The notes below the pieces were generated by a model. It saw nothing but the letters and a program-made list of their open reading frames with translations. It was not told the origin of the DNA and made no database searches. Position numbers and translations under genes: made by a program. A stretch of DNA of 64,000 bases from JAPWJZ01 sp965279315. GTDB taxonomy: Bacteria; Pseudomonadota; Alphaproteobacteria; Micavibrionales; UBA2020. This document shows, piece after piece, positions 31,901 through 39,143 of this stretch; the first letter of the stretch is position 1, and the number at the start of each line of letters is the position of its first letter. The DNA is taken from contig OZ257145.1 in assembly GCA_965279315.1 (NCBI GenBank), positions 496,001-560,000 on the forward strand, given 5' to 3'.

Positions 31901-33172
31901 ATGAGACGCGTTGTTGTGACCGGCATGGGAATTTTGAGCCCCTTGGGCAGCGGCCTCGACCATAACTGGGCGGCGATCACCGCCGGCAAATCGGGCCTGC
32001 GCAAGATCAAGGGCTTCGATGCCTCCGACCTGCCGTCACAAGTGGCGGGTGAAGTGCCGCTGGCGGTCGAGGGCGCAACCGGCGAAGGCCTGTTCGATGT
32101 GAACAAATACATCGAACATAAAGAACAGAAGAAAATGGATACCTTTATCCAGTACGGCTATGCCGCCGCGGTCGACGCGGTGGAGGATAGCGGCTGGAAA
32201 CCCACCGATGATGAATCGCTGTGCCGCACGGGCGTGCTGATCGGCTCGGGCATCGGCGGCTTGCAGAACATCCAGGACACCTCGATCATGATGGCGGAAA
32301 AAGGCCCGCGCCGCATATCGCCGTTCTTTATCCCCTCTTCCCTCATCAACCTTACCTCCGGCCAGGTATCCATCCGCTACGGATTTAAAGGGCCGAACCA
32401 TGCGGTCGTCACCGCCTGCGCGACCGGCAGCCATGCGATTGGCGATGCCGCGCGACTGATTGCGTTCGATGACGCCGATGTGATGGTGGCGGGCGGGTCC
32501 GAAGCCGCGATCTGCCGCGTCGGCGTGGGCGGCTTTGCCGCCTGCCGCGCGCTTTCCACCAGCTATAACGACACGCCGGAAAAAGCGTCGCGCCCGTTCG
32601 ACAAAGGGCGCGATGGTTTCGTGATTGCCGAAGGCGCCGGCGTTGTGGTGCTGGAAGAATACGAGCACGCGAAAAAACGCGGCGCGAAAATTTACGCCGA
32701 AGTGATCGGCTACGGATTGTCCGGCGACGCATACCATGTGACATCCCCCGCCGAAGACGGCAATGGCGGTTTCCGCGCGATGCAGGCGGCCTTGAAACGC
32801 GCGAATGTGAACCCCGAAGCCGTCAATTACATCAATGCGCATGGCACATCGACGCCGCTGGGCGACGATATCGAACTGGGCGCGACAAAACGCCTGTTCG
32901 GCGACGCGATAAAGGGCATCAGCATTTCATCCACCAAATCCGCGATCGGCCACCTGCTGGGCGCGGCGGGTGCAGTCGAAGCGATTTATTCGGTTATGGC
33001 GATCAAGACCGGCATCATTCCGCCGACGCTGAACCTCGATAACCCGTCCGATGTCGCGGCAGGCCTCGACCTGACGCCGCACAAGGCGAAGGAACGCGAA
33101 GTGAATGTCGCGCTGTCGAATTCCTTCGGTTTCGGCGGCACGAATGCCAGCCTCGTCTTCCGCAAGGTATAA
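31901..33172 (+). CDS. fabF: beta-ketoacyl-ACP synthase II
   Basis: 423 residues from ATG 31901. It starts RRVVVTGMGILSPLG; nucleophile C173 in TACATGSHA, catalytic H314 in NAHGTSTPLGD and H351 in SAIGHLLGAAG complete the Cys-His-His triad; the end SFGFGGTNASLVF is typical. It condenses malonyl-ACP with acyl-ACP. mltG begins 6 nt after the stop and is likely co-transcribed, a pairing seen in many alphaproteobacteria. Confidence 0.97.
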   Translation: MRRVVVTGMGILSPLGSGLDHNWAAITAGKSGLRKIKGFDASDLPSQVAGEVPLAVEGATGEGLFDVNKYIEHKEQKKMDTFIQYGYAAAVDAVEDSGWKPTDDESLCRTGVLIGSGIGGLQNIQDTSIMMAEKGPRRISPFFIPSSLINLTSGQVSIRYGFKGPNHAVVTACATGSHAIGDAARLIAFDDADVMVAGGSEAAICRVGVGGFAACRALSTSYNDTPEKASRPFDKGRDGFVIAEGAGVVVLEEYEHAKKRGAKIYAEVIGYGLSGDAYHVTSPAEDGNGGFRAMQAALKRANVNPEAVNYINAHGTSTPLGDDIELGATKRLFGDAIKGISISSTKSAIGHLLGAAGAVEAIYSVMAIKTGIIPPTLNLDNPSDVAAGLDLTPHKAKEREVNVALSNSFGFGGTNASLVFRKV

Positions 33173-33178
33173 TCCCGC

Positions 33179-34165
33179 ATGGGCGGCTTCCTGAAGTTCC
33201 TGTTCACCTTCGTCATCATCGCGAGCCTTGGCATGGCCGTGCTGGGCTGGTTCTATGTCGGCCGCGAATTGCCCAAAGACGGACCGCTGCAATCGGAAAA
33301 GATTGTCTATATCCCGTCCGGCAGCGGCGTGCGCGCGATCGGCGATGTGCTGGCGAAGGAGGGCGTGGTTGCGGATGAATGGATGTTCCGCCTCGGCGCG
33401 TTTGTGATGAAGGTCGGCGGGTCGCTGAAGGCGGGCGAATATCAGTTCGCGCCGAAAATTTCCGTCGCCGACACGATCAAGCTGCTGCAATCTGGCAAGG
33501 AATACCAGCGGCAGCTGACGATTCCCGAAGGCCTGACATCGTATGAAATCGTGGAACTGGTGAACGCGGCGGAGGCGCTGGACGGCACGCTGGACATTTC
33601 CCGGCTGCCCGCCGAAGGTTCGCTGCTGCCCGAAACCTATTACTATACCCATGGCAAGAAACGCACCGAGATCATCGACCGCATGGCGGAAGCGATGAAA
33701 AAGACGCTCGCCGAATACTGGGCGAAGCGAAAGGCCGACAGCCCGATCAAGAACCAGAACGAATGGGTGACGATGGCGTCGGTCGTGGAGCGTGAAACCG
33801 CGCTGACGACGGAACGCCCGCGCGTGGCGGGCGTGTTCCTGAACCGCCTCAAGATCGGCATGCCGCTGCAATCCGATCCCACGACGATCTATGCGGTGAC
33901 GGAGGGCAAGGGCAAGCTGGGGCGTTCGCTGACCACCGCAGACCTGCGCATCGATTCACCCTACAACACTTACGTCGCCGCCGGCCTGCCGCCGGGCCCG
34001 ATTGCCAATCCCGGTCGCGAGTCGCTGATCGCGGTGTTGCAGCCGGAAGAACACCAGTATCTTTACTTCGTGGCGGATGGCACGGGCGGCCATGCCTTTG
34101 GCCGGTCGCTCGACGAACACAACGCGAATGTCGCCAAATGGCGTGCGCTGCAGCGGCAGAAATAA
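33179..34165 (+). CDS. mltG: endolytic murein transglycosylase MltG
   Basis: 328 residues. One N-terminal membrane helix (about 5-27), a LysM-like region, then the YceG domain with catalytic Glu204 in MASVVERETAL and the conserved VFLNRLKIGMPLQSDPT and GLPPGPIANPG. It cuts nascent glycan strands in the periplasm, setting chain length and thus balancing synthesis by PBP1A-type enzymes such as the mrcA product at 15-17.6 kb. Confidence 0.96.
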   Translation: MGGFLKFLFTFVIIASLGMAVLGWFYVGRELPKDGPLQSEKIVYIPSGSGVRAIGDVLAKEGVVADEWMFRLGAFVMKVGGSLKAGEYQFAPKISVADTIKLLQSGKEYQRQLTIPEGLTSYEIVELVNAAEALDGTLDISRLPAEGSLLPETYYYTHGKKRTEIIDRMAEAMKKTLAEYWAKRKADSPIKNQNEWVTMASVVERETALTTERPRVAGVFLNRLKIGMPLQSDPTTIYAVTEGKGKLGRSLTTADLRIDSPYNTYVAAGLPPGPIANPGRESLIAVLQPEEHQYLYFVADGTGGHAFGRSLDEHNANVAKWRALQRQK

Positions 34166-34233
34166 CCATTTAATCGTGGCGATTCATGCGCTTGCCCCTT
34201 TACGAAAGCTTCAGGATTTTCTGCTAGGATAAA

Positions 34234-34851
34234 ATGATGGCTGGCAAAAAAACATCCGATATCACGCATCCCGACCCGAACCTGATGAACGGCGACAGCC
34301 CGTTCCGCAACCATTTGCTGATCGCGATGCCGGGATTGGGCGACAGTTTTTTCCACCGCAGCGTCGTCTATGTCTGCGCGCACAGCGCGGCGGGCGCGAT
34401 GGGGATTGTCATCAATCAAAAGTTACAGGACGTGCAGTTCCGCGAATTGCTGGAGCAATTGAAACTGCCGCAGCCGCAAATGGTGACGCAGCAGCCCATC
34501 GTGCATTTCGGCGGGCCTGTGGAAACGGGGCGCGGCTTCGTCCTGCATTCGACCGATTTCATGCGCGAAGACACCGTGCGCATCAACGACCATATCTGCA
34601 TTACCGGCACGATTGATATTTTGTCCGCAATTGCGGAAGGCCGCGGCCCCGCGCGCAGCATCTTCGCGCTCGGCTATTCCGGCTGGGGGCCGGGGCAGCT
34701 GGAGCAGGAAATGCAGTCGAATTCATGGCTGACCGTGCCGGCGGATGACGAACTGATCTTCTCGACCGACATCGCGCATAAATGGGAAAAATCGCTCAAG
34801 CGGCTGGGGATTGAACCGGCGATGCTGAGCATGGATGCGGGGCGCGCCTAA
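34234..34851 (+). CDS. YqgE/AlgH family protein (UPF0301)
   Basis: 205 residues (ATG 34234, or 34237 with AGGA upstream). Family core: NHLLIAMPGLGDSFFHRSVVYVC, GAMGIVINQ, HFGGPVETGRGFVLH and GYSGWGPGQLEQE. Function is not established; AlgH was linked to alginate regulation in Pseudomonas. The stop overlaps the stop of the convergent acetyltransferase by 4 nt. Confidence 0.93.
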   Translation: MMAGKKTSDITHPDPNLMNGDSPFRNHLLIAMPGLGDSFFHRSVVYVCAHSAAGAMGIVINQKLQDVQFRELLEQLKLPQPQMVTQQPIVHFGGPVETGRGFVLHSTDFMREDTVRINDHICITGTIDILSAIAEGRGPARSIFALGYSGWGPGQLEQEMQSNSWLTVPADDELIFSTDIAHKWEKSLKRLGIEPAMLSMDAGRA

Positions 34852-35468
34852 AAGCTGCTGCCGCCCAGATTGATGAATTCTTCCGACAATAACGAAAACA
34901 TCTGGTGGTCGCGCCATTCCTTGTTGATCTGGATGTATTTGCGCGCGATGCCTTCTTGGCTGAAGCCGCAATTGCGCAGGACTTTCTGGCTGGCGACGTT
35001 CTCCGGCAATGTGCCCGCCTGAATGCGGTGCAGCTTTAATGCCGAAAATCCGAACTGGCAGGCGAGCAAGGCGGCCTCGGTCATGAAACCCTGCCGCGTT
35101 TCGCCTTCGTCCAGCCAATACCCCATGGTCGCCATCTGGCCTGCGCCGCGCACGATGTTGTTGAGCGTGACGCCGCCGACCAGCGCATTGGTGTCGTTGC
35201 GGAAGATGAAGAAGGCATAGCCGCGGTCGGTGTCCCATTCTTCGTGGTAATTGGCAAGGCGGCGGTTGAACCCTTCGCGCGTGGTGTTGCTGAACGCGGC
35301 GGCGGGGCTCCACGGTTTCAGGAAACGCTCGTTGCGGTTCCGCACCTCTACCCAGTCTTCCCAATCGGTGCGTTCGGGCGCGCGGATATGGATGCGCTCC
35401 CCCAGCAGCTTGAGCGGGAGGCGGGTGTTGCGCGGGGCGCGGTCGCTTTTGAAAAAATTGAGCAGCAT
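34848..35468 (-). CDS. RimJ/RimL-type GNAT N-acetyltransferase
   Basis: 206 residues. GNAT core: RIHIRAPERTDWEDW at the start, GGVTLNNIVRGAGQMATMGY and the acetyl-CoA-binding region GETRQGFMTEAALLACQFGF, then HRIQAGTLPENVASQKVL. This RimJ-like pattern acts on N-terminal amino groups of ribosomal proteins in known cases; the substrate here is unknown. It is convergent with yqgE. Confidence 0.88.
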   Translation of the reverse strand: MLLNFFKSDRAPRNTRLPLKLLGERIHIRAPERTDWEDWVEVRNRNERFLKPWSPAAAFSNTTREGFNRRLANYHEEWDTDRGYAFFIFRNDTNALVGGVTLNNIVRGAGQMATMGYWLDEGETRQGFMTEAALLACQFGFSALKLHRIQAGTLPENVASQKVLRNCGFSQEGIARKYIQINKEWRDHQMFSLLSEEFINLGGSSF

Positions 35469-35543
35469 TTGACGCCCAGAATTGCCTAAAAAACACTGTT
35501 TTTGAAGCGCAAATATTCTATATTGGAGCTGAAAAGAGGATTT

Positions 35544-36767
35544 ATGACCGCCTTGCGCAATAAAACATCACTGTTTGTCACCGTCTGTGCCGCCGCCGCC
35601 CTGTTGTGCGCCGCCGCAACCACCGATGCCGCCCAGCCCGTGCCGCAGCGCAAGCCGGAAAAAGCGGCCGCCTCAAAACCTGCAAAACCGAAAACGGCAA
35701 AACCCGCCGCCGTAAAACAGGCCACGCCCGCAAAAGCCAAAAAGCCCGAAGCCGACCCGAAGATGGACACCGGCGAAAAGGCATTGCCCGCGCAGGATGT
35801 GGACGAGAATTTGCCGCTGCCCAATTATCCGCGCGGCGCGCGCACCGCAACCGGCGAGATGAAAACCTATACGCTGAACGAGGAAGACACCTTTGTCGAC
35901 GTCGCCCGCGCGTATCGTTTGGGATATGTGGAACTGCGCGCCGCCAACCCCGAGCTTGACCCCTGGTCGCCCGATCCCGGCGCGGTCATGGTCATCCCGA
36001 CCTTCAAGCTGCTGCCCCGCGCGCGGCAGGAAGGCATCGTCGTGAATTTGGGCGAGATGCGCCTGTATTATTTCCGTGGCGCAGGCCTGCCCCCGCTCAG
36101 CTTCCCGCTGGGCATCGGGCGCGAAGGGCTGGAGACACCGCTGGGCGACACCAGCATCGTGCGCAAGGCGGCAGGGCCGTCATGGCACCCGACCGACCGC
36201 ATGAAAAAGGAAAAGGCCTGGCTGCCCGCAACCGTGGCGCCCGGCGCATCCAACCCGCTGGGCACGCATGCCATGTATCTTGGCTGGCCGACCTTCCTGA
36301 TTCACGGGTCGAACAAGCCGTGGGGCATTGGCCGCCGCGTCAGTTCGGGCTGCATGCGCATGTACCCCGAAGACATCATCAACATGTTCAACATGACGCC
36401 CGTCGGTACGCATGTGCAGGTCGTCAACCAGCCGATCAAGACGGCATGGGTCGGCGATAACCTCTACCTCGAAGCCAACCCGTCGATGACGCAGAGCGGC
36501 GAAATTGAAATCGACGGCACGCATACCATCAAGCCGATGGGCGACGGCCTGCGCGAAACGATCGTGCAGACGGCGGGCGAATTTGCCGGGCGCGTCGATT
36601 GGTCAACCGTGAACCGCGTGATCCGCGAACGCCGGGGATATCCGGTATTGATCGCAACCACGGGCCGCGAAGTGCAGGAGCGTGACGCACCGCAACGTTC
36701 CAACGCCCGCGACGACAGCGATGACAATGCGCAAATGCGCGACAGGCCGAAGCAGCGGTATAACTGA
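35544..36767 (+). CDS. periplasmic L,D-transpeptidase (YkuD domain)
   Basis: 407 residues from ATG 35544, which has GAGG and yields a signal peptide ending near TTDAA. A Lys/Ala/Pro-rich linker (40-75) precedes a LysM-like segment (about 107-153) and the YkuD domain with H254 in FLIHGSNKPWGIG and catalytic Cys270 in SSGCMRMYPEDI. It forms 3-3 cross-links or attaches proteins to peptidoglycan. The arrangement resembles ErfK/YbiS. The C-terminal tail is polar and charged. Confidence 0.94.
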   Translation: MTALRNKTSLFVTVCAAAALLCAAATTDAAQPVPQRKPEKAAASKPAKPKTAKPAAVKQATPAKAKKPEADPKMDTGEKALPAQDVDENLPLPNYPRGARTATGEMKTYTLNEEDTFVDVARAYRLGYVELRAANPELDPWSPDPGAVMVIPTFKLLPRARQEGIVVNLGEMRLYYFRGAGLPPLSFPLGIGREGLETPLGDTSIVRKAAGPSWHPTDRMKKEKAWLPATVAPGASNPLGTHAMYLGWPTFLIHGSNKPWGIGRRVSSGCMRMYPEDIINMFNMTPVGTHVQVVNQPIKTAWVGDNLYLEANPSMTQSGEIEIDGTHTIKPMGDGLRETIVQTAGEFAGRVDWSTVNRVIRERRGYPVLIATTGREVQERDAPQRSNARDDSDDNAQMRDRPKQRYN

Positions 36768-36781
36768 GCCGACTCTCCTCC

Positions 36782-36902
36782 TGTAACCCCGGCGAAGGCC
36801 GGGGTCCAAGCACCATCAGCAAAATTGTCGGCGACACCTCGCAAACCGCAGCCGCCAATAACACGCGCAACTGCTTGGACTCCGGCCTTCGCCGGAGTTA
36901 CA
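36782..36902. repeat. GAAG-hairpin inverted repeat, copy C
   Basis: Left arm 36782-36812, right arm 36872-36902, 31 nt each with only 2 mismatches between the arms. Within each arm the hairpin stem is intact (ACCCCGGC-GAAG-GCCGGGGT on the left, ACTCCGGC-CTTC-GCCGGAGT on the right), so changes are paired. 59-nt centre. It lies 14 nt after the L,D-transpeptidase stop. Confidence 0.85.
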
Positions 36903-36921
36903 TTGAAAAAAATCAGGCAAC

Positions 36922-36958
36922 AAAAAGCCGCGCCGGAGAAACTCCTGGCGCGGTTTTT
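36922..36958 (-). terminator. lipoprotein gene terminator
   Basis: Hairpin with a GC-rich stem, CCGCGCC...GGCGCGG, extended by GGAG/CTCC inside and A/T runs outside. On the minus strand it ends in a T tract, 30 nt after the stop of the small lipoprotein gene. It could also work for the plus-strand L,D-transpeptidase. Confidence 0.85.
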
Positions 36959-36987
36959 GTTTGTCCCCTTTTGCAAGGGGAGCAGAA

Positions 36988-37152
36988 TTACTTCTGCAGG
37001 CCTTTGCTGACAGCGGTGTCAGCTTTGGTCACTTCGACTTGGCCAGCGCCAGCCGTACGACCGCCCGATTGGGGGGTCCAGGTGCCGGTGTTTGCGCAAG
37101 CGGAGACGCCCAGAACTGCGAGCAGGGACAGAGCGATGATAGAACGTTTCAT
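36988..37152 (-). CDS. small lipoprotein (54 residues)
   Basis: Too short for ordinary gene-length cut-offs but well supported. The minus-strand reading MKRSIIALSLLAVLGVSAC ends in a lipobox (V-S-A-C, cysteine 19) with a basic start and hydrophobic core. The mature part, CANTGTWTPQSGG and onward, is short, polar and ends GLQK. GAGGA lies 8-9 nt before ATG 37152 (an ATG at 37158 is too close to it). A strong terminator follows. It is likely lipid-anchored in the cell envelope. It does not match entericidin closely; family unknown. Confidence 0.82.
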   Translation of the reverse strand: MKRSIIALSLLAVLGVSACANTGTWTPQSGGRTAGAGQVEVTKADTAVSKGLQK

Positions 37153-37305
37153 TTTCATTTTCCTCTTTGGATAGTTGCCCTCTGTTGATGGGAGGGCTTG
37201 TTGTACAACATAACCTTGGTACTACAGTTTACCTTGCGAGTCTATCAAGTTAGCCGTGTAACGGCATGGCATGACTCAGCCTTTCGGGGCGCAAATGCGG
37301 GGCAA

Positions 37306-38688
37306 TCAGAACTTCTGCAGCGCCTGTATTTTCCGGAAATAACCGTCAATGCCATCGACCATCGCAGATGCAATCCGACGCTGAAATGCCGATGTACTCA
37401 GCAGTTTCGCTTCTTCGGGGTTGGATAAAAAGCCCGTTTCGATGAGCGCCGCCGGCACGTCCGGCGCCTTCAAAACGGCGAAGCCCGCAGCCCTGTGGGA
37501 ATTTGGCAACAGCCTTATACTTTTATCCCGGAAGGCCTGATCGAGGAAGCGGGCGAGCAGTTTCGACTCGTTCATCTTCTCGCGCATCGCAAGGTCGAGC
37601 AGGATATCGGCCACATCCTGGCTTTCATTCGCCAGATCCACGCCCGCCACCACGCCCGAATTGTTTTCCTGGTCGGCCAGGCGCGCGGTTTCATTATCCG
37701 ATGCGTTTTGCGACAGCGTATAGATGGACGCCCCGCGCACGCCCGTGCGGTCGATCTTGTCGGCATGGATCGAGATAAACAAATCCGCCTTCGCGCGTTT
37801 CGCAATCGCCACACGCTCCCGCAGCTTGATGTATTTGTCGGTCGAGCGGGTCAGGATCGCGCGGTAACGCCCGCTTTCCGACAGCTGGCGTTCCAGTTCT
37901 TTGGCAACGGCCAGAGTGATGCGTTTTTCGATGATGCCGCCGCGGCCTGCCGCGCCCGGGTCTTCGCCGCCATGGCCTGCATCGATCACGACCGTGTATT
38001 TGCGCATGTTCTTGCGCGATTGCGGCGGCGCGGTGCGGTTTTCCGGGGCTTTTTCAGCGGAAAGGTCGGGCTGTTTCTGGCGGACGATATCGGTCACGTC
38101 GGCATCTTCGGACGGCACCACGGCGCTGCGCACGATGCGGTCCTGTTCGCGCGCAAAGGATGTCGCAGCGGCGCCGGAAACGATGGATGACTGCGGTGTC
38201 ATCGTGCCCTTCAGGTCGCGGTTGCCGTAGACCTGCGGCAGGCGCGCATTGAACAGGTTCGATGATGACGGCGTGAGGTCGATCACAATGCGGTTTTTAT
38301 CAAAGCTGTTCTTGGGCAGGAAGCTCGCATTTCCGATCACCGCCGCGCGGCCAAGGTCGAAGATGATACGGGTCTGCCCGCCCTCCAGCACGCCGGAGCG
38401 GTAACCGCGCACAAGCCCGCCCGACATCAGCCCCGATTTGGCCGACAGCCATTTCGACGACGGCAGGTCGAGAACGACGCGGTAAGGGTTCGCGAGGTGA
38501 AAGGCGCGGAAATCGGATTTGATGCCAAGATCGACGGTCAGGCGGGTGCCCCCTGCGCCAAGGCCGGTGCGGATGCCTTCGATGCTCTGCCCCTGCACCG
38601 TTGCCTTGTTCTGCGCAGCAGGCGACAGGCCGGGCACGGCCAGCATCAGGATGACAAAAAATATGGTAAAACAACGACTCAGGCGCAC
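37306..38688 (-). CDS. amiC: N-acetylmuramoyl-L-alanine amidase (AMIN + Amidase_3)
   Basis: 460 residues, GTG start. Signal peptide to about residue 25 (SPAAQ), AMIN domain about 33-140, polar linker, then the zinc amidase with H239 (VVIDAGHGGEDPGA), E254 (GGIIEKRITL), H308 (ISIHADK) and catalytic E417 (ALIETGFLSNPEE). It cuts the peptide from MurNAc during daughter-cell separation. AmiC-like domain order; regulation by an EnvC-type activator is likely but none is encoded nearby. Confidence 0.94.
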   Translation of the reverse strand: MRLSRCFTIFFVILMLAVPGLSPAAQNKATVQGQSIEGIRTGLGAGGTRLTVDLGIKSDFRAFHLANPYRVVLDLPSSKWLSAKSGLMSGGLVRGYRSGVLEGGQTRIIFDLGRAAVIGNASFLPKNSFDKNRIVIDLTPSSSNLFNARLPQVYGNRDLKGTMTPQSSIVSGAAATSFAREQDRIVRSAVVPSEDADVTDIVRQKQPDLSAEKAPENRTAPPQSRKNMRKYTVVIDAGHGGEDPGAAGRGGIIEKRITLAVAKELERQLSESGRYRAILTRSTDKYIKLRERVAIAKRAKADLFISIHADKIDRTGVRGASIYTLSQNASDNETARLADQENNSGVVAGVDLANESQDVADILLDLAMREKMNESKLLARFLDQAFRDKSIRLLPNSHRAAGFAVLKAPDVPAALIETGFLSNPEEAKLLSTSAFQRRIASAMVDGIDGYFRKIQALQKF

Positions 38689-39143
38689 CGCTTAAACCCC
38701 GATCACGGCAAACTCATTTAAACACTATAACCGAAACTGCACGCATGTTCACAATAAATAAGGCGATTCCAAATGGTTACCCATTACCCAAATAAAACAT
38801 TGAGGTACATGGTGAATTCGGCTTAAGATAAAGCCGCGACAGAGATTTTCTTTTCCATAGTTTACGCAATGTTGAAAAGAATAATCCGGGTCAACGAGTT
38901 TTGAGGTTCGGCTCATTCAAACCTCCTCCGCGCATGCGGAGTGACGGATGGGCCAGGTGATACGCAGGCACTTAAATACGAAGCAGCGCCCCCCTATGTG
39001 GTCGCTCTCTACTAAAGACTAAGTAGATGGGATGCCTGAACTTGACGGTCACTGATAAACCTTAATCAAAACATCGGCGCGCCGGTTTTCCCTTTTTGTC
39101 GCAAAGGGAAATCAGCGGCATGCGCCTGATAAAGGACACTAAA
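38689..39143. other. rne 5' leader and amiC/rne divergent region
   Basis: 455 nt without a credible gene. Features seen: hairpin CTCCGC-GCAT-GCGGAG near 38928-38943, TTGACG at 39042 as a weak -35, palindrome CGGCGCGCCG at 39075, and a 9-bp hairpin at 39087-39111. A long structured leader upstream of rne fits the known autoregulation of RNase E through its 5' UTR. Confidence 0.5.
39087..39111 (+). promoter_or_regulatory. hairpin in rne leader
   Basis: TTTCCCTTT (39087-39095) and AAAGGGAAA (39103-39111), perfect 9-bp stem with a 7-nt loop, 32 nt upstream of the rne ATG. No adjacent T tract, so it is not an obvious terminator; a control element for autoregulation is plausible. Confidence 0.55.
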
